Shown here piece after piece: positions 49,457 through 57,543 of a DNA stretch of 60,791 bases. This DNA comes from CAZQXD01 sp964597315 (lineage in GTDB: Bacteria; Pseudomonadota; Gammaproteobacteria; Competibacterales; Competibacteraceae). Position 1 is the stretch's first letter. Each line of letters starts with the position of its first letter. The notes below the pieces were generated by a model that saw nothing but the letters and a program-made list of their open reading frames with translations, had not been told where the DNA came from and did no database searches. Where the stretch lies: positions 1 through 60,791 of the forward strand of contig CAZQXD010000023.1 of assembly GCA_964597315.1 (NCBI GenBank). Direction: 5' to 3'. A program made the translations under genes and the position numbers.

Positions 49457-50287
49457 TCACGCTTCCTCCAGGGACAGGGGCGCTGGGCGGCGTCCATCCA
49501 GATCGGTGAAGCCGTACTCCCGGGCCAGTTCGGCGGCCACCAGCACTTCTCCGCTCTTGGCCATGACGTTATGGTCGGCGGCCAAGGCGGCCACCGCCCG
49601 GCCATTGAATAGGGGCGATTCGGCGTTGCTGAGATCAAAGGAGCCTGCCGCCTGTATCACCCGCTCGGTGCTGACCAGGCCGGGATACAGGGACACTACG
49701 CAGACATTGTAGTCGCGCAGTTCATGGGCCATGTCGGCGGAAAGCTTGTCGGTGGCGGCTTTGGCGGCGCCGTAGAGGGCGTTGCCGATGTATTTGCGGG
49801 CCGCCCAATAGGATAGATTGACGATCAGCCCGGAGTCCTGGCGGGTCATGATTCGGGCCGCCTGGGCGCAGGCTACGAACTGGGCTCGGACCCCGGCCCC
49901 GAACATGGCGTCCCATCGCCAGGAGGGCTGGCGCCAGAAAGGTAGGTTCCAGGTGATCTGGCCGTTCTCCAGCATATTTTCATAGCCCCCCCAAACCGCG
50001 TTGACCAGAATATCGAGCTGGCCACGCTCATTGAATACCTGGCGAAACAAAGCTTCGGTCTCGGTGTCGTGGGTATGGTCGCACAACACAGCCACGCCCT
50101 CGCCTCCGAGGGCGGTAATCTCCTGGACGGTCTGGTCCAGGGTGCCGGTGATGTCCGGCCTGGGCAGGGTGGTGCGGCCGGTGACGTAGACGATGGCGCC
50201 GGCTTCGGCCAAGCCCAAGGCGATGCCTTTGCCCACGCCACGGCTGGCGCCGGTGACCACTGCGATTTTGCCTATTAGGTCGGTCAT
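49457..50287 (-). CDS. short-chain dehydrogenase/reductase (DHRS1-like)
   Basis: A 276-residue Rossmann enzyme: GASRGVGKG near 14-22, NAVWGGYENM, and the catalytic pair in YGAAKAATDKL. The insertion with WxxPFWRQPSWRWDAMFG is typical of the DHRS1-like SDR branch. I start at the ATG at 50287; 79 further in-frame residues upstream are not SDR-like. It lies 86 bases before the carboxynorspermidine synthase gene on the same strand. Substrate unknown. Confidence 0.87.
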   Translation of the reverse strand: MTDLIGKIAVVTGASRGVGKGIALGLAEAGAIVYVTGRTTLPRPDITGTLDQTVQEITALGGEGVAVLCDHTHDTETEALFRQVFNERGQLDILVNAVWGGYENMLENGQITWNLPFWRQPSWRWDAMFGAGVRAQFVACAQAARIMTRQDSGLIVNLSYWAARKYIGNALYGAAKAATDKLSADMAHELRDYNVCVVSLYPGLVSTERVIQAAGSFDLSNAESPLFNGRAVAALAADHNVMAKSGEVLVAAELAREYGFTDLDGRRPAPLSLEEA

Positions 50288-50635
50288 GATGATGTGTCTG
50301 GGTTCTTTGATGGAGAGTACGTGTAGAAGTGTAACATCTGTAAGCCTTGGCTCTCGGCACTGTCGGTGATGGGAGACATAGGTACTTTTCCTAATCCAGT
50401 CAGCGAGCTGTAACCAGGTTTCGGTCCTTATGCAGCCCCAAAGCCGGGAAAAACTTTTGGCGCCTGTCGCATAAATACGACAATCCAATGGGATCGCTTT
50501 TTTTAACAAAATGATTAAAAACAACTTTTTTTATGGCATGAGATGTGCATGCAAAACCGTCGGTGTGCCTGGGGACGAGGCGCATCTTTCACCTCTTTCA
50601 CCTCTTTTCACCTATTTGCGCCCAGGGGAATCATC
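50288..50635. other. 348-bp intergenic region between SDR and EF-hand genes
   Basis: No gene seen. Composition turns AT-rich (50490-50545, with runs of T and A), as expected for divergent promoters. Three tandem copies of CTTTCACCT (50586-50594, 50595-50603 and CTTTTCACCT 50604-50613) lie in the leader of the EF-hand gene. No terminator or known riboswitch pattern recognised. Confidence 0.5.
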
Positions 50636-50875
50636 ATGAAATCAGTCCTCGCCTTGGCCTTGTTGCCATTGGCCGCCGCCGCTACGGCGCTGGACAATGA
50701 AGTTTTGGACAAGCTAGACCTCAACCAGGACAGCTATCTTAGCCGCGAAGAGGTCAAGGGAATACCTGATCTGACCGCCCGCTGGGATGAACTGGACAGC
50801 AACCAAGATGGTTTGTTGGATGCGGCGGAGTTCGCCCGTTTCGAATCAGGCCAAGCCCCCCGGTCGGGGGGCTGA
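50636..50875 (+). CDS. small exported EF-hand protein
   Basis: A 79-residue protein with a signal peptide (1-17) and two EF-hand calcium loops, DLNQDSYLSREE and DSNQDGLLDAAE, each with Asp/Asn at positions 1, 3 and 5 and Glu at 12. AGGGGA precedes the ATG by 7 bases. I start here rather than at 50543, since the extra 31 residues would precede the signal peptide. A periplasmic calcium-binding role is likely; partner unknown. Confidence 0.8.
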   Translation: MKSVLALALLPLAAAATALDNEVLDKLDLNQDSYLSREEVKGIPDLTARWDELDSNQDGLLDAAEFARFESGQAPRSGG

Positions 50876-50884
50876 TCGTTGCCA

Positions 50885-52693
50885 TCACGTAGACTTGTCA
50901 AGATCTGAGAGACTACGTTCTTTTTGCTGTAAGGCCCACAATTCGGCGTAGCGCCCGCCACGGGTCAGCAATTGCTCATGAATGCCGTCTTCCACTACCC
51001 GGCCCTGGTCCATCACCAGAATGTGATCGGCATCGACGATAGTGGACAGACGGTGGGCGATCACCAGGGTTGTGTGATGGGCCGCCACCTCCCGAAGGGC
51101 CTCTAGGATATGCCGCTCGGAGCGGGAGTCCAGACTGGAGGTGGCCTCATCGAAGATCAGGACCCGCGGGTTCTTGAGGATAGCCCTCGCAATGGCCACC
51201 CGCTGTTTTTCCCCACCCGATAATTTCAGTCCCCGCTCCCCCACCAGGGTAGCGTAGCCCTCGGGCAAGCTGCTGATGAACTCATGAATATGGGCCATGC
51301 GCGCCGCAGCCTCCACTTCCGCCCGGCTGACGCCAGGACGGGCATAGGCCAGGTTGTAGTATAAGCTCTCGTTGAACAGCACTGTATCTTGGGGAACGAT
51401 GCCAATGGCGGAGCGCAGGCTGGCTTGGGTCACGGTGCGGATATCCTGGCCGTCTATGAGAATCCGGCCCGCGTCCACATCGTAGAATCGGAATAACAGC
51501 CGGGCCAGGGTAGATTTCCCGGCGCCGCTGGCCCCCACTACCGCCAGTTTGTGGCCTGGAGGAATAACGAAGTCCACGTCGCGCAGCACCCGCCGCTCCC
51601 CGGTGTAGCCGAAATCCACATGCTCAAAACGCACTTCGCCACGGGTCACGGCCAGGGGTTTGGCATCGGGGTGGTCGAGAATTTCCGGGCGCTCTTCCAA
51701 TAATTTCACCAGTAGATCCATATCCGCCAGGGCGTATTTGATCTGCCGGTAGACGATGCCGAGAAAACCCAGGGGCAGGAACAGTTGCAACAGAAAGGCA
51801 TTGACCAGCACCAGATCCCCCAAGGTCATGGTCCCCTCCAGCACCCGGGTGGCGGCGAAGAACATGATGAGAGCCACCCCCAGGGCAATGATGGCCCCTT
51901 GGCCGAAGTTCAGCAGGGACATGGAGGTTTGACTAAGCACCGCCGTGTTTTCCCAGTCCGCCAAGGTGGCGTCGCAGCGGCGGGTCTCCTGCTGCTCGTT
52001 GCCGAAGTACTTCACCGTCTCGTAGTTGATCAGCCCATCCACCGCTTCGTTGCTGGCTTTGGATTCCAGGCGGTTGGTTTCGTGGCGGTACTGCATTCGC
52101 CAGTTGGTGATGGCTAACGTAAAGGCCACGTATATCCCTACCGTGACCAGAATCACCAGGGTGAATACCGGATCGTAACGACCGATTAAAATGGCGGCCA
52201 CCAGGCTGAACTCCACCCCCACGGGCAGAATGTTAAAAATCATATAGTTGAGCAGGGTACTCAGGCTACGGGAGCCTCGATCCAGATCCCGGCTGATGGC
52301 CCCGGTCTTGCGCTCCAGATGAAAGCGCAAGGACAGGGCGTGGAGATGGGACAGGGTGGTGATGGTCAGTCGGCGCATGGCCCGGTAGCGGACCCGAGCG
52401 AACAGCACGTCCCGTAATTCATTGAATAATGAACTGGTCAGGCGCAGGACTCCGTAACCTGCCAGCAGGGCAATGGGGAGGGCCAGGGTCCGGCCGGGGG
52501 CGGCGTCTAGACTATCGACGATACCCTTGAGCACCAAGGGCACGCCGACATTGGCCAGCTTTGCCAGCACCAGGCAAGCCAGGGCCAACAGCACGCGGTC
52601 CTTGTACTCCCACAGATACGGCGTCAAGGCGCGCAGATTTTCCCAATCACTGCGCCTTGCGTGGGGTGGAGCGGTAGGGCGATAGCTATCCAC
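50885..52693 (-). CDS. Atm1/HMT-type ABC exporter
   Basis: A 602-residue half-transporter: six transmembrane segments (about 35-325), then an ABC domain with Walker A GASGAGKSTLARLL near 392, signature LSGGEKQRVAIARAIL near 493 and Walker B VLIFDEATSSLD near 513. The N-terminal membrane part (YKDRVLLALACLVLAKLANVGVPLVLKGIVD pieces) matches the Atm1/ABCB7 group, which exports glutathione-bound metals or sulfur species. A glutathione S-transferase gene lies divergently upstream, consistent with a glutathione-linked role. Confidence 0.9.
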   Translation of the reverse strand: MDSYRPTAPPHARRSDWENLRALTPYLWEYKDRVLLALACLVLAKLANVGVPLVLKGIVDSLDAAPGRTLALPIALLAGYGVLRLTSSLFNELRDVLFARVRYRAMRRLTITTLSHLHALSLRFHLERKTGAISRDLDRGSRSLSTLLNYMIFNILPVGVEFSLVAAILIGRYDPVFTLVILVTVGIYVAFTLAITNWRMQYRHETNRLESKASNEAVDGLINYETVKYFGNEQQETRRCDATLADWENTAVLSQTSMSLLNFGQGAIIALGVALIMFFAATRVLEGTMTLGDLVLVNAFLLQLFLPLGFLGIVYRQIKYALADMDLLVKLLEERPEILDHPDAKPLAVTRGEVRFEHVDFGYTGERRVLRDVDFVIPPGHKLAVVGASGAGKSTLARLLFRFYDVDAGRILIDGQDIRTVTQASLRSAIGIVPQDTVLFNESLYYNLAYARPGVSRAEVEAAARMAHIHEFISSLPEGYATLVGERGLKLSGGEKQRVAIARAILKNPRVLIFDEATSSLDSRSERHILEALREVAAHHTTLVIAHRLSTIVDADHILVMDQGRVVEDGIHEQLLTRGGRYAELWALQQKERSLSDLDKST

Positions 52694-52795
52694 GGTTCAG
52701 GCGCGCCCGTGGGGATCATTCCGGGGGATGGGGAACATGCAATAGCCCTCTATGCTATAAATCACAAACCCCAACTTTAGATCATCGGAGAGGCC

Positions 52796-52918
52796 ATGCT
52801 TGTTGTCACCCATCGCGTCCCCGTCGCCACGGGGTTGGAACAAGCTGTTTTTCAGCGCCGGACCCGACAGGCGGAGCGGCGGCATGGGGCCGTGAACGTC
52901 TTGAAACGGACACCTTGA
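52796..52918 (+). CDS. short ABM-like (antibiotic biosynthesis monooxygenase) fragment
   Basis: A 40-codon ORF with GGAGAGG (52787-52793) before its ATG. The product begins MLVVTHRVPVATGLEQAVFQ, which matches the first strand and helix of ABM/HmoA-type proteins, and ends soon after at KRTP. Full-length members have about 100 residues, so this is probably a truncated remnant. A small functional peptide cannot be excluded. It ends 12 bases before the GST gene. Confidence 0.5.
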   Translation: MLVVTHRVPVATGLEQAVFQRRTRQAERRHGAVNVLKRTP

Positions 52919-52930
52919 GCCGGGAGCGCC

Positions 52931-53710
52931 ATGGACACGGCCATCAAGAGCAGTACTATCAGCTTGTATGCCTGCGCGATCGATGCCCGTTGCGCTATGG
53001 TTAACTGCCTGCTGGACTACAAACACTTGGAGTATAACGTTATCCATGTGGACCCCATCAGCCATCGGCAGATCGGGTTTAGTGGCCAGCGGCAACTGCC
53101 GGTGCTGCGGATTGGTGAGGGTTGGCGCTCGGACCCCACCGCCATTGCCTTATGGGTGGAGAAACTCTATCCCCAGCGGCCCGTGCTAGGGGAGGACGCC
53201 GAGGAGCGGCTGGACATTTTGGAGTTGAATCGCTGGGTGACCGACTCGGTGATTCCCGCCATGATCCGGAGACGCCTGGCGTGGAATCGACTAGACGACC
53301 TGTATACCGGCTGGCGGCTGGCGATGGTGTTGCACCGGGCCAGGCGTCTGCCCCGTTGGCGGCGCTTGGTCTGGCCTTGGACCATGCGCTCCCAACACCG
53401 GGGGGCGCGGCTGGAAACTGATCGATTTTGGCCGACTGAAAGCCTGGAGTCCATGGACGCACGGATACACCGGGAATGGCTTAAGCGGCTGGGAGATGGT
53501 CCATTTCTTGGTGGGCGAGGGCGTCCTTCATTCGCCGATCTGGGCGCTTATCCCGCATTGGTGGCGGATTATCTGCTGGGACTGAACCCAAACCCACCCT
53601 GGGGGGACGCCGAGCCTCTCCTGGACTGGCTGCGGCGGGTGCAAGCGGAGTTACCCGCCAATCCGCTATTGGCGCCGGATGATTGCCTTGTTAACCCGCC
53701 GCCCCGATGA
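52931..53710 (+). CDS. glutathione S-transferase-family protein
   Basis: A 259-residue protein with a thioredoxin-like N-terminal domain (about 9-85): ISLYACAIDARCAMVNCLLDYKHLEYNVIHVD, then RQLPVLRIGEGW (cis-Pro) and SDPTAIALWVEKLYP, followed by a helical domain (about 95-250) with PSFADLGAYPALVADYL. The usual catalytic Ser/Cys/Tyr at the N-terminus is replaced by a less clear SLYACAIDA, so catalytic class is uncertain. It is divergent from the Atm1-type exporter. Confidence 0.82.
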   Translation: MDTAIKSSTISLYACAIDARCAMVNCLLDYKHLEYNVIHVDPISHRQIGFSGQRQLPVLRIGEGWRSDPTAIALWVEKLYPQRPVLGEDAEERLDILELNRWVTDSVIPAMIRRRLAWNRLDDLYTGWRLAMVLHRARRLPRWRRLVWPWTMRSQHRGARLETDRFWPTESLESMDARIHREWLKRLGDGPFLGGRGRPSFADLGAYPALVADYLLGLNPNPPWGDAEPLLDWLRRVQAELPANPLLAPDDCLVNPPPR

Positions 53711-53723
53711 GCCGGAAGGGTGT

Positions 53724-53993
53724 TTAGTGGCTGTTGACTTCCCCAGGGTGAAATCCGCCGTGCCGATAGCGGATCACGGACTCGGCCCATGGGGTGGCCT
53801 CATCGCTTAGGGCCGCCAGGGTCACGGCCATTTCCTGTACGCGGCGCCGGGTGGAGCGCAGCCCAAGGCGGTAGAGTTCTGCGGCGGCGTCGCGCCCAGT
53901 CAGCGGTACGGTAACGCCAAACTCGTAGCGGACTTCTTGGTGCAGTCGCAGCATCAATTCGTAGCGGGCCTTGCGTAATTGCTCGGACGCCAT
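53724..53993 (-). CDS. small conserved-looking protein of unknown function
   Basis: An 89-residue soluble, helical and charged protein (RKARYELMLRLHQEVRYEFGV near the start). No signal peptide or membrane segment. It converges on the GST gene, 13 bases away, and has no clear ribosome site. Codon use resembles the neighbours, so it is probably real, but I cannot assign a family. Confidence 0.55.
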   Translation of the reverse strand: MASEQLRKARYELMLRLHQEVRYEFGVTVPLTGRDAAAELYRLGLRSTRRRVQEMAVTLAALSDEATPWAESVIRYRHGGFHPGEVNSH

Positions 53994-54172
53994 GGCAGTG
54001 CAGTACTCCAGTCATTAATTTGCACGACTAAGCAAACTTCAGACCAGAAATCGTAATAAACTGAAAAAAATAGTAATTAATGAGAAACCCTGGTTGCATG
54101 GAGGATTTATCGCGAGAGTTTTCCTCATGCTGGAGCAGGCCAGGCTTCATTTTGGACCATTTGGCCACGGGT

Positions 54173-55366
54173 TTAGCCGATCAGCCGTCCGGCAATCCGA
54201 AACCCGGCCAAGTAGGTCCCCACGGCCGAGCCTAGGGTGCTAAATAAAAACACTAGAAAAGTCCGCGCTACCCGGTTGCGCCACCAGCCACCCAGAGAGC
54301 TGGTGTCGTGGCGCAGTTGACCAAAATCTCCCACCGTGGGTTTACGCAGATATAACTCCACGGCGGCGGTGGCCATGCCGGCGCCCACCGTGGGATTGAG
54401 GGAGGTCAGGGGGGCGGCGATAAAGGCGCTGGCCACGGTCAGCGGGTGACCGGCGGCGACCAGGGCGCCCAGTGCCGCCAACCCACCGTTGATCCATACC
54501 CAGTCCGCCACCAGAGACCAGCCCAGCTCCGGGCCACGGGCGAAGCCAATGGCAAAACCCACCAACACCAAGCCGACGATCAATCCGGGGATCAGTCGTG
54601 GCCACGGGCTAGGTGGCGGCAGGCGATCCAGAGCGTCCACAACGGTTGCCGGCGCGCTCCGGTCTTCGCGCAAATGTCGCTGAATACCCTTGAGGTGACC
54701 CGCCCCCACCACCGCTAGAACGTGGTCATAATGGTTTGTGGCCAATTCAGCGCGCAAACGGGCGGCCATGTACCGATCCCGTTCGTCGATCAGGGGCGTG
54801 AAAAGATCCCGATGTTGGTCGGCGAACTGGGCGAAGGTACTTTCCAGCATGTCACCTTCCTTAAGCCGTTCCACCTGGGCCTCGCTCACTTGTTCCCGGC
54901 TCAGCACGCTGGCCAACAGCCCCATCAATAATCCAGCCCGCCGCCACCAAGGCACATTTCGGTAGGTGCGGCGCAGAGTGATACCCACGTCACGGTCCAC
55001 GAGCAGCACCGGCAAGTGAGCCGTCTTGGCGCACAGCAGGGCGGCGCGCATCTCGGCGCCTGGTTCGATGCCGAACTGATCCGCTAGGCGCTGCTGGTAG
55101 GCGCCCAAGGCCAGGCTGGCGACCACCATAGGCGCCCTGCCCGAACGCAATACTTGAAACAGATCCAGACGGGCCAGGGTTTCGGGATCGGTAATAGCGC
55201 CATGGCGGCTAGGGCATAGTTCCACCGCCACCGCATCGTAGTCGCCAGTGGCCAAAAACTCCCGAACCGTATCGGCGCTGGTCCGGGAGACATGAGCCGT
55301 GCCCAGCAGGGTGATACGGCCGCCGGGTAGATCCAGGGTGATGTGGGGTTCAGAGTGGGGTGGCAT
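54173..55366 (-). CDS. TraB/GumN (PrgY-like) membrane protein
   Basis: A 397-residue protein. The N-terminal TraB domain (about 8-245) contains ITLLGTAHVSRTSADTVREF and YDAVAVELCPSRHGAI, then ERDRYMAARL and LAVVGAGHLKGIQRHL, where the GxxH and His-Arg features resemble Tiki/TraB metalloprotease folds. Four or so membrane segments follow (about 255-395). Archaeal and bacterial members of this two-part type are widespread; function in bacteria is unclear. Confidence 0.87.
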   Translation of the reverse strand: MPPHSEPHITLDLPGGRITLLGTAHVSRTSADTVREFLATGDYDAVAVELCPSRHGAITDPETLARLDLFQVLRSGRAPMVVASLALGAYQQRLADQFGIEPGAEMRAALLCAKTAHLPVLLVDRDVGITLRRTYRNVPWWRRAGLLMGLLASVLSREQVSEAQVERLKEGDMLESTFAQFADQHRDLFTPLIDERDRYMAARLRAELATNHYDHVLAVVGAGHLKGIQRHLREDRSAPATVVDALDRLPPPSPWPRLIPGLIVGLVLVGFAIGFARGPELGWSLVADWVWINGGLAALGALVAAGHPLTVASAFIAAPLTSLNPTVGAGMATAAVELYLRKPTVGDFGQLRHDTSSLGGWWRNRVARTFLVFLFSTLGSAVGTYLAGFRIAGRLIG

Positions 55367-55482
55367 CGTTGGCTGTGGGTAGTGACAGGAGACCGCATTA
55401 TAGTCGGTTCGGGTAGGCGGTCGGTGGCCGCGTTTGGCAGAATACCGGTCAGTCGCCCAATTTCAAACCAGGAGGCACCACC

Positions 55483-55671
55483 ATGGATACGCTATCAATC
55501 TGGGAAATCATTGCCATTGCCGCCTTCGCGGCGCTGATCTTGTTCTGGTTTCGGCGCGGCATCCCCGCCGCCATGGAGGAAAGCCGCCGCGCCAAGAAGG
55601 ACTGGAAAGCGGTCATTATCCCTTTAGGCGCCGTAGTCTTATTCGTGATCTTGCTGATGTCCATGGTTTGA
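55483..55671 (+). CDS. small two-helix membrane protein
   Basis: A 62-residue protein with membrane segments at about 6-22 and 43-60, separated by a basic loop (RRGIPAAMEESRRAKKDWK). AGGAGG stands 7 bases before the ATG. No family recognised; related small proteins are common beside housekeeping genes in proteobacteria. Confidence 0.68.
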   Translation: MDTLSIWEIIAIAAFAALILFWFRRGIPAAMEESRRAKKDWKAVIIPLGAVVLFVILLMSMV

Positions 55672-55728
55672 GTCCCGGTAAGGCTATACTTATAGTGTCC
55701 TGTTGACCGAATCGGGGAGGCGGACGCC

Positions 55729-56199
55729 ATGACCATGGCCACCACACTCAAGAACGCTCTCGACCAGCAAGGGCTGGACTATGTTTTGCTGGCCCACCCC
55801 CATGCACCTTCGGCCTTGCGTACCGCCGAGGCTGCCCACATACCCGGTGATCGTATGGTGAAATCAGTGATCTTGCGGGATGAGCAGGGTTTGATGATGG
55901 CGGTACTACCGGCTACCCACCGGGTGGATCTGGGGGTTTTACACAAACGTCTGGGCCGGAAGCTGGGCCTGGCCACCGAGGCGGAGTTTGTCGGCCTTAT
56001 CAACGATTGCGAACCTGGCGCCGTCCCGCCCGTGGGGCCGGCATATGGCATTCCCACCCTTGTGGACCTGGCTATCGATCCCGTCGAACAGGTTTATCTG
56101 GATGCCGGAGACCATTATCAGTTGGTGCAAATGCCCGCGGGGCAGTTCTATCGGCTGTTGGAAGGTTCTGAACGCCTAAGTTTTAGTCATCATCTTTGA
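55729..56199 (+). CDS. YbaK/ProX-type aminoacyl-tRNA deacylase
   Basis: A 156-residue editing-domain protein: DRMVKSVILRDEQGLMMAVLPATHRVDL holds the conserved Lys and the following strand (pieces near 41-68), then GAVPPVGPAYGIPTLVD near 98-114 as the GxxxP loop. Such stand-alone proteins hydrolyse mischarged tRNAs (for example Ala-, Cys- or Pro-related). The precise specificity is not readable. The first two codons may be alternative starts. Confidence 0.87.
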   Translation: MTMATTLKNALDQQGLDYVLLAHPHAPSALRTAEAAHIPGDRMVKSVILRDEQGLMMAVLPATHRVDLGVLHKRLGRKLGLATEAEFVGLINDCEPGAVPPVGPAYGIPTLVDLAIDPVEQVYLDAGDHYQLVQMPAGQFYRLLEGSERLSFSHHL

Positions 56200-56382
56200 G
56201 GTCTTTTAATATATCTATTATATCATCATAATTATTAGCGGATGATGATGGCCCCACCTAGCAAGGCCCACCGCCGGGAAAGCGGCGATGGGAAACGATG
56301 TGCCGATAACCCAAGCTGCCGAGGACAGATAGGCTACCGGGGGTACGGGGTGCTATTTCAGGAAATAGCGCCACCGCAAGGA
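56200..56382. other. intergenic region with AT-rich repeats and a hairpin
   Basis: Contains TTATATCATCATAATTATTAG-like AT-rich sequence (56218-56237) resembling the tus leader repeat, and a perfect 8-bp hairpin GCTATTTC/GAAATAGC (56352-56359 with 56362-56369) with a 2-base loop and flanking G-C pairs. I tested the structured stretch by eye against GEMM, fluoride and guanidine riboswitch cores and found no match. It may be the 3' end signal of the YbaK gene. Confidence 0.35.
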
Positions 56383-56697
56383 CTAGGAGTCATGACGGTG
56401 AACTGGATGTCGCCACATGCCTCTCAGCAGCCACTGCAATTGGGACTTGAGACAAGCGACTCCCGGCCAGTGTCGGGCGAGAGTGCGTATGCCCCGGGGA
56501 TCGCGGTCACCACGCCATGCCAAGACGGCGGCGCCCAGGATTAACAGCGATAGGGCAACAGGCAGTGATAAAAGGTGTTTAAAACACGTTGCGAGTCGGC
56601 GGAGCAAGGAGCGGATACTAGGTAAAGGTCCGTCGTCGGATTCCGGGAGTTCAGTAGCAGTGCCGGTGAGGGCGGGGATGGGCTGGTGACGCCTCAT
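56383..56697 (-). CDS. possible small single-pass membrane protein
   Basis: A 104-codon ORF with one strong hydrophobic segment (LLSLPVALSLLILGAAVLAW, about 42-61) preceded by basic residues, and AGGA 4 bases before the ATG. No family recognised. The opposite strand also has an open frame here, and the C-terminal half is of uncertain coding quality, so it is listed tentatively. Confidence 0.4.
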   Translation of the reverse strand: MRRHQPIPALTGTATELPESDDGPLPSIRSLLRRLATCFKHLLSLPVALSLLILGAAVLAWRGDRDPRGIRTLARHWPGVACLKSQLQWLLRGMWRHPVHRHDS

Positions 56698-56876
56698 GGG
56701 GTCCTGGTCTAACCTCTTAAGTTGAAATGGTGTTTAAATAATATAGTGAGCTAGGGGAGGTTTTCAACGCCGCCGTGAAAACGCCGCTAAGCCTGTTCGG
56801 CCCTTTGACAGGTTGGCGGAATACACGCCGAGGACGGCTGGGGTGACTTCTGGGCAACGAATTGACTATTTAGGGT

Positions 56877-57344
56877 TCAGTCGCTACTGCTCGCGTCGTC
56901 GGAGCGGCCCATGATCTCCTCGGCCAGCTCGGCATAATCATCCGGGGCATTGGACAGAGCGTCGTCATAAAGGCCCTTGGCCCATACCTCAATACGCTGA
57001 CCGAAGGCGGACAAAATCACCTCCTCCTGAATGGCCGCATACTCCATCAGGCGCTTGGGGAGCAATATTCGTCCCGCGCTGTCCAGTTTGAGTTCTGTGG
57101 CCCCTCGGTGAAAATAGCGCACGAAGTCGCGGTTTTTCTTGACATAGAGATTCAGGCGGTTGACTTCGGCGCTGACCCGTTCCCATTCAGGAAAGGGGAA
57201 CAGCGTCAAGTGTTGCTCCAGCCCTCGGTTGATGACAAAGCGGTTCCTGGCCTCTGGCGGTAGCTGTCGCTTAAGCCCCGACGGCAGCGATATCCTGGAC
57301 TTAGAGTCCAGTTTGCATTCGTATTCGCCGAGGAGAGAAACCAT
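56877..57344 (-). CDS. mraZ: MraZ-family transcriptional regulator (orphan)
   Basis: A 155-residue double AbrB-type protein: first DSKSRISLP motif (about 13-21) and second DSAGRILLP (about 90-98), with FPFPEWERVSAEVNRL between. MraZ normally heads the dcw cell-division cluster and represses it; here no mraW or ftsL follows, so this is an orphan copy or a relocated regulator. Start at 57344 gives the standard GEYECKLD beginning; an ATG at 57383 would add 13 residues. Confidence 0.88.
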   Translation of the reverse strand: MVSLLGEYECKLDSKSRISLPSGLKRQLPPEARNRFVINRGLEQHLTLFPFPEWERVSAEVNRLNLYVKKNRDFVRYFHRGATELKLDSAGRILLPKRLMEYAAIQEEVILSAFGQRIEVWAKGLYDDALSNAPDDYAELAEEIMGRSDDASSSD

Positions 57345-57492
57345 ATTCGGGGTTATCGCCGCCGCTGTCGGATTCTTAAACATTTAAGGATACGGTCTCT
57401 GGTGGGATAAATATAGCCACTCAAAGAACCGGTCCTAGACGCACAGGGATACTGGCCAGGATTTTTTGAACAAACCTCTGGCCAGTCAGGGC

Positions 57493-57520
57493 GAAAAAAA
57501 CCCCGCTATCCAGGCGGGGT
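57493..57520 (-). terminator. intrinsic terminator of the orthocaspase gene
   Basis: On the minus strand an ACCCCGC/GCGGGGT stem (57500-57506 with 57514-57520) with a 7-base loop is followed by seven U. It lies 24 bases past the caspase stop. A textbook rho-independent terminator. Confidence 0.93.
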
Positions 57521-57543
57521 GGAGGCATGGGGTAGCAGCGGCT

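Noticed and set aside
56250..56375. Structured segment suspected to be a riboswitch
   Set aside because: Core motifs of GEMM, fluoride and guanidine classes are not present; only a simple hairpin is supported.
56242..56544. A plus-strand 100-codon frame with an ATG at 56392 after a structured region
   Set aside because: The Shine-Dalgarno-like GGAG is only two bases from the ATG, the product has no recognisable features and overlaps a better minus-strand candidate.
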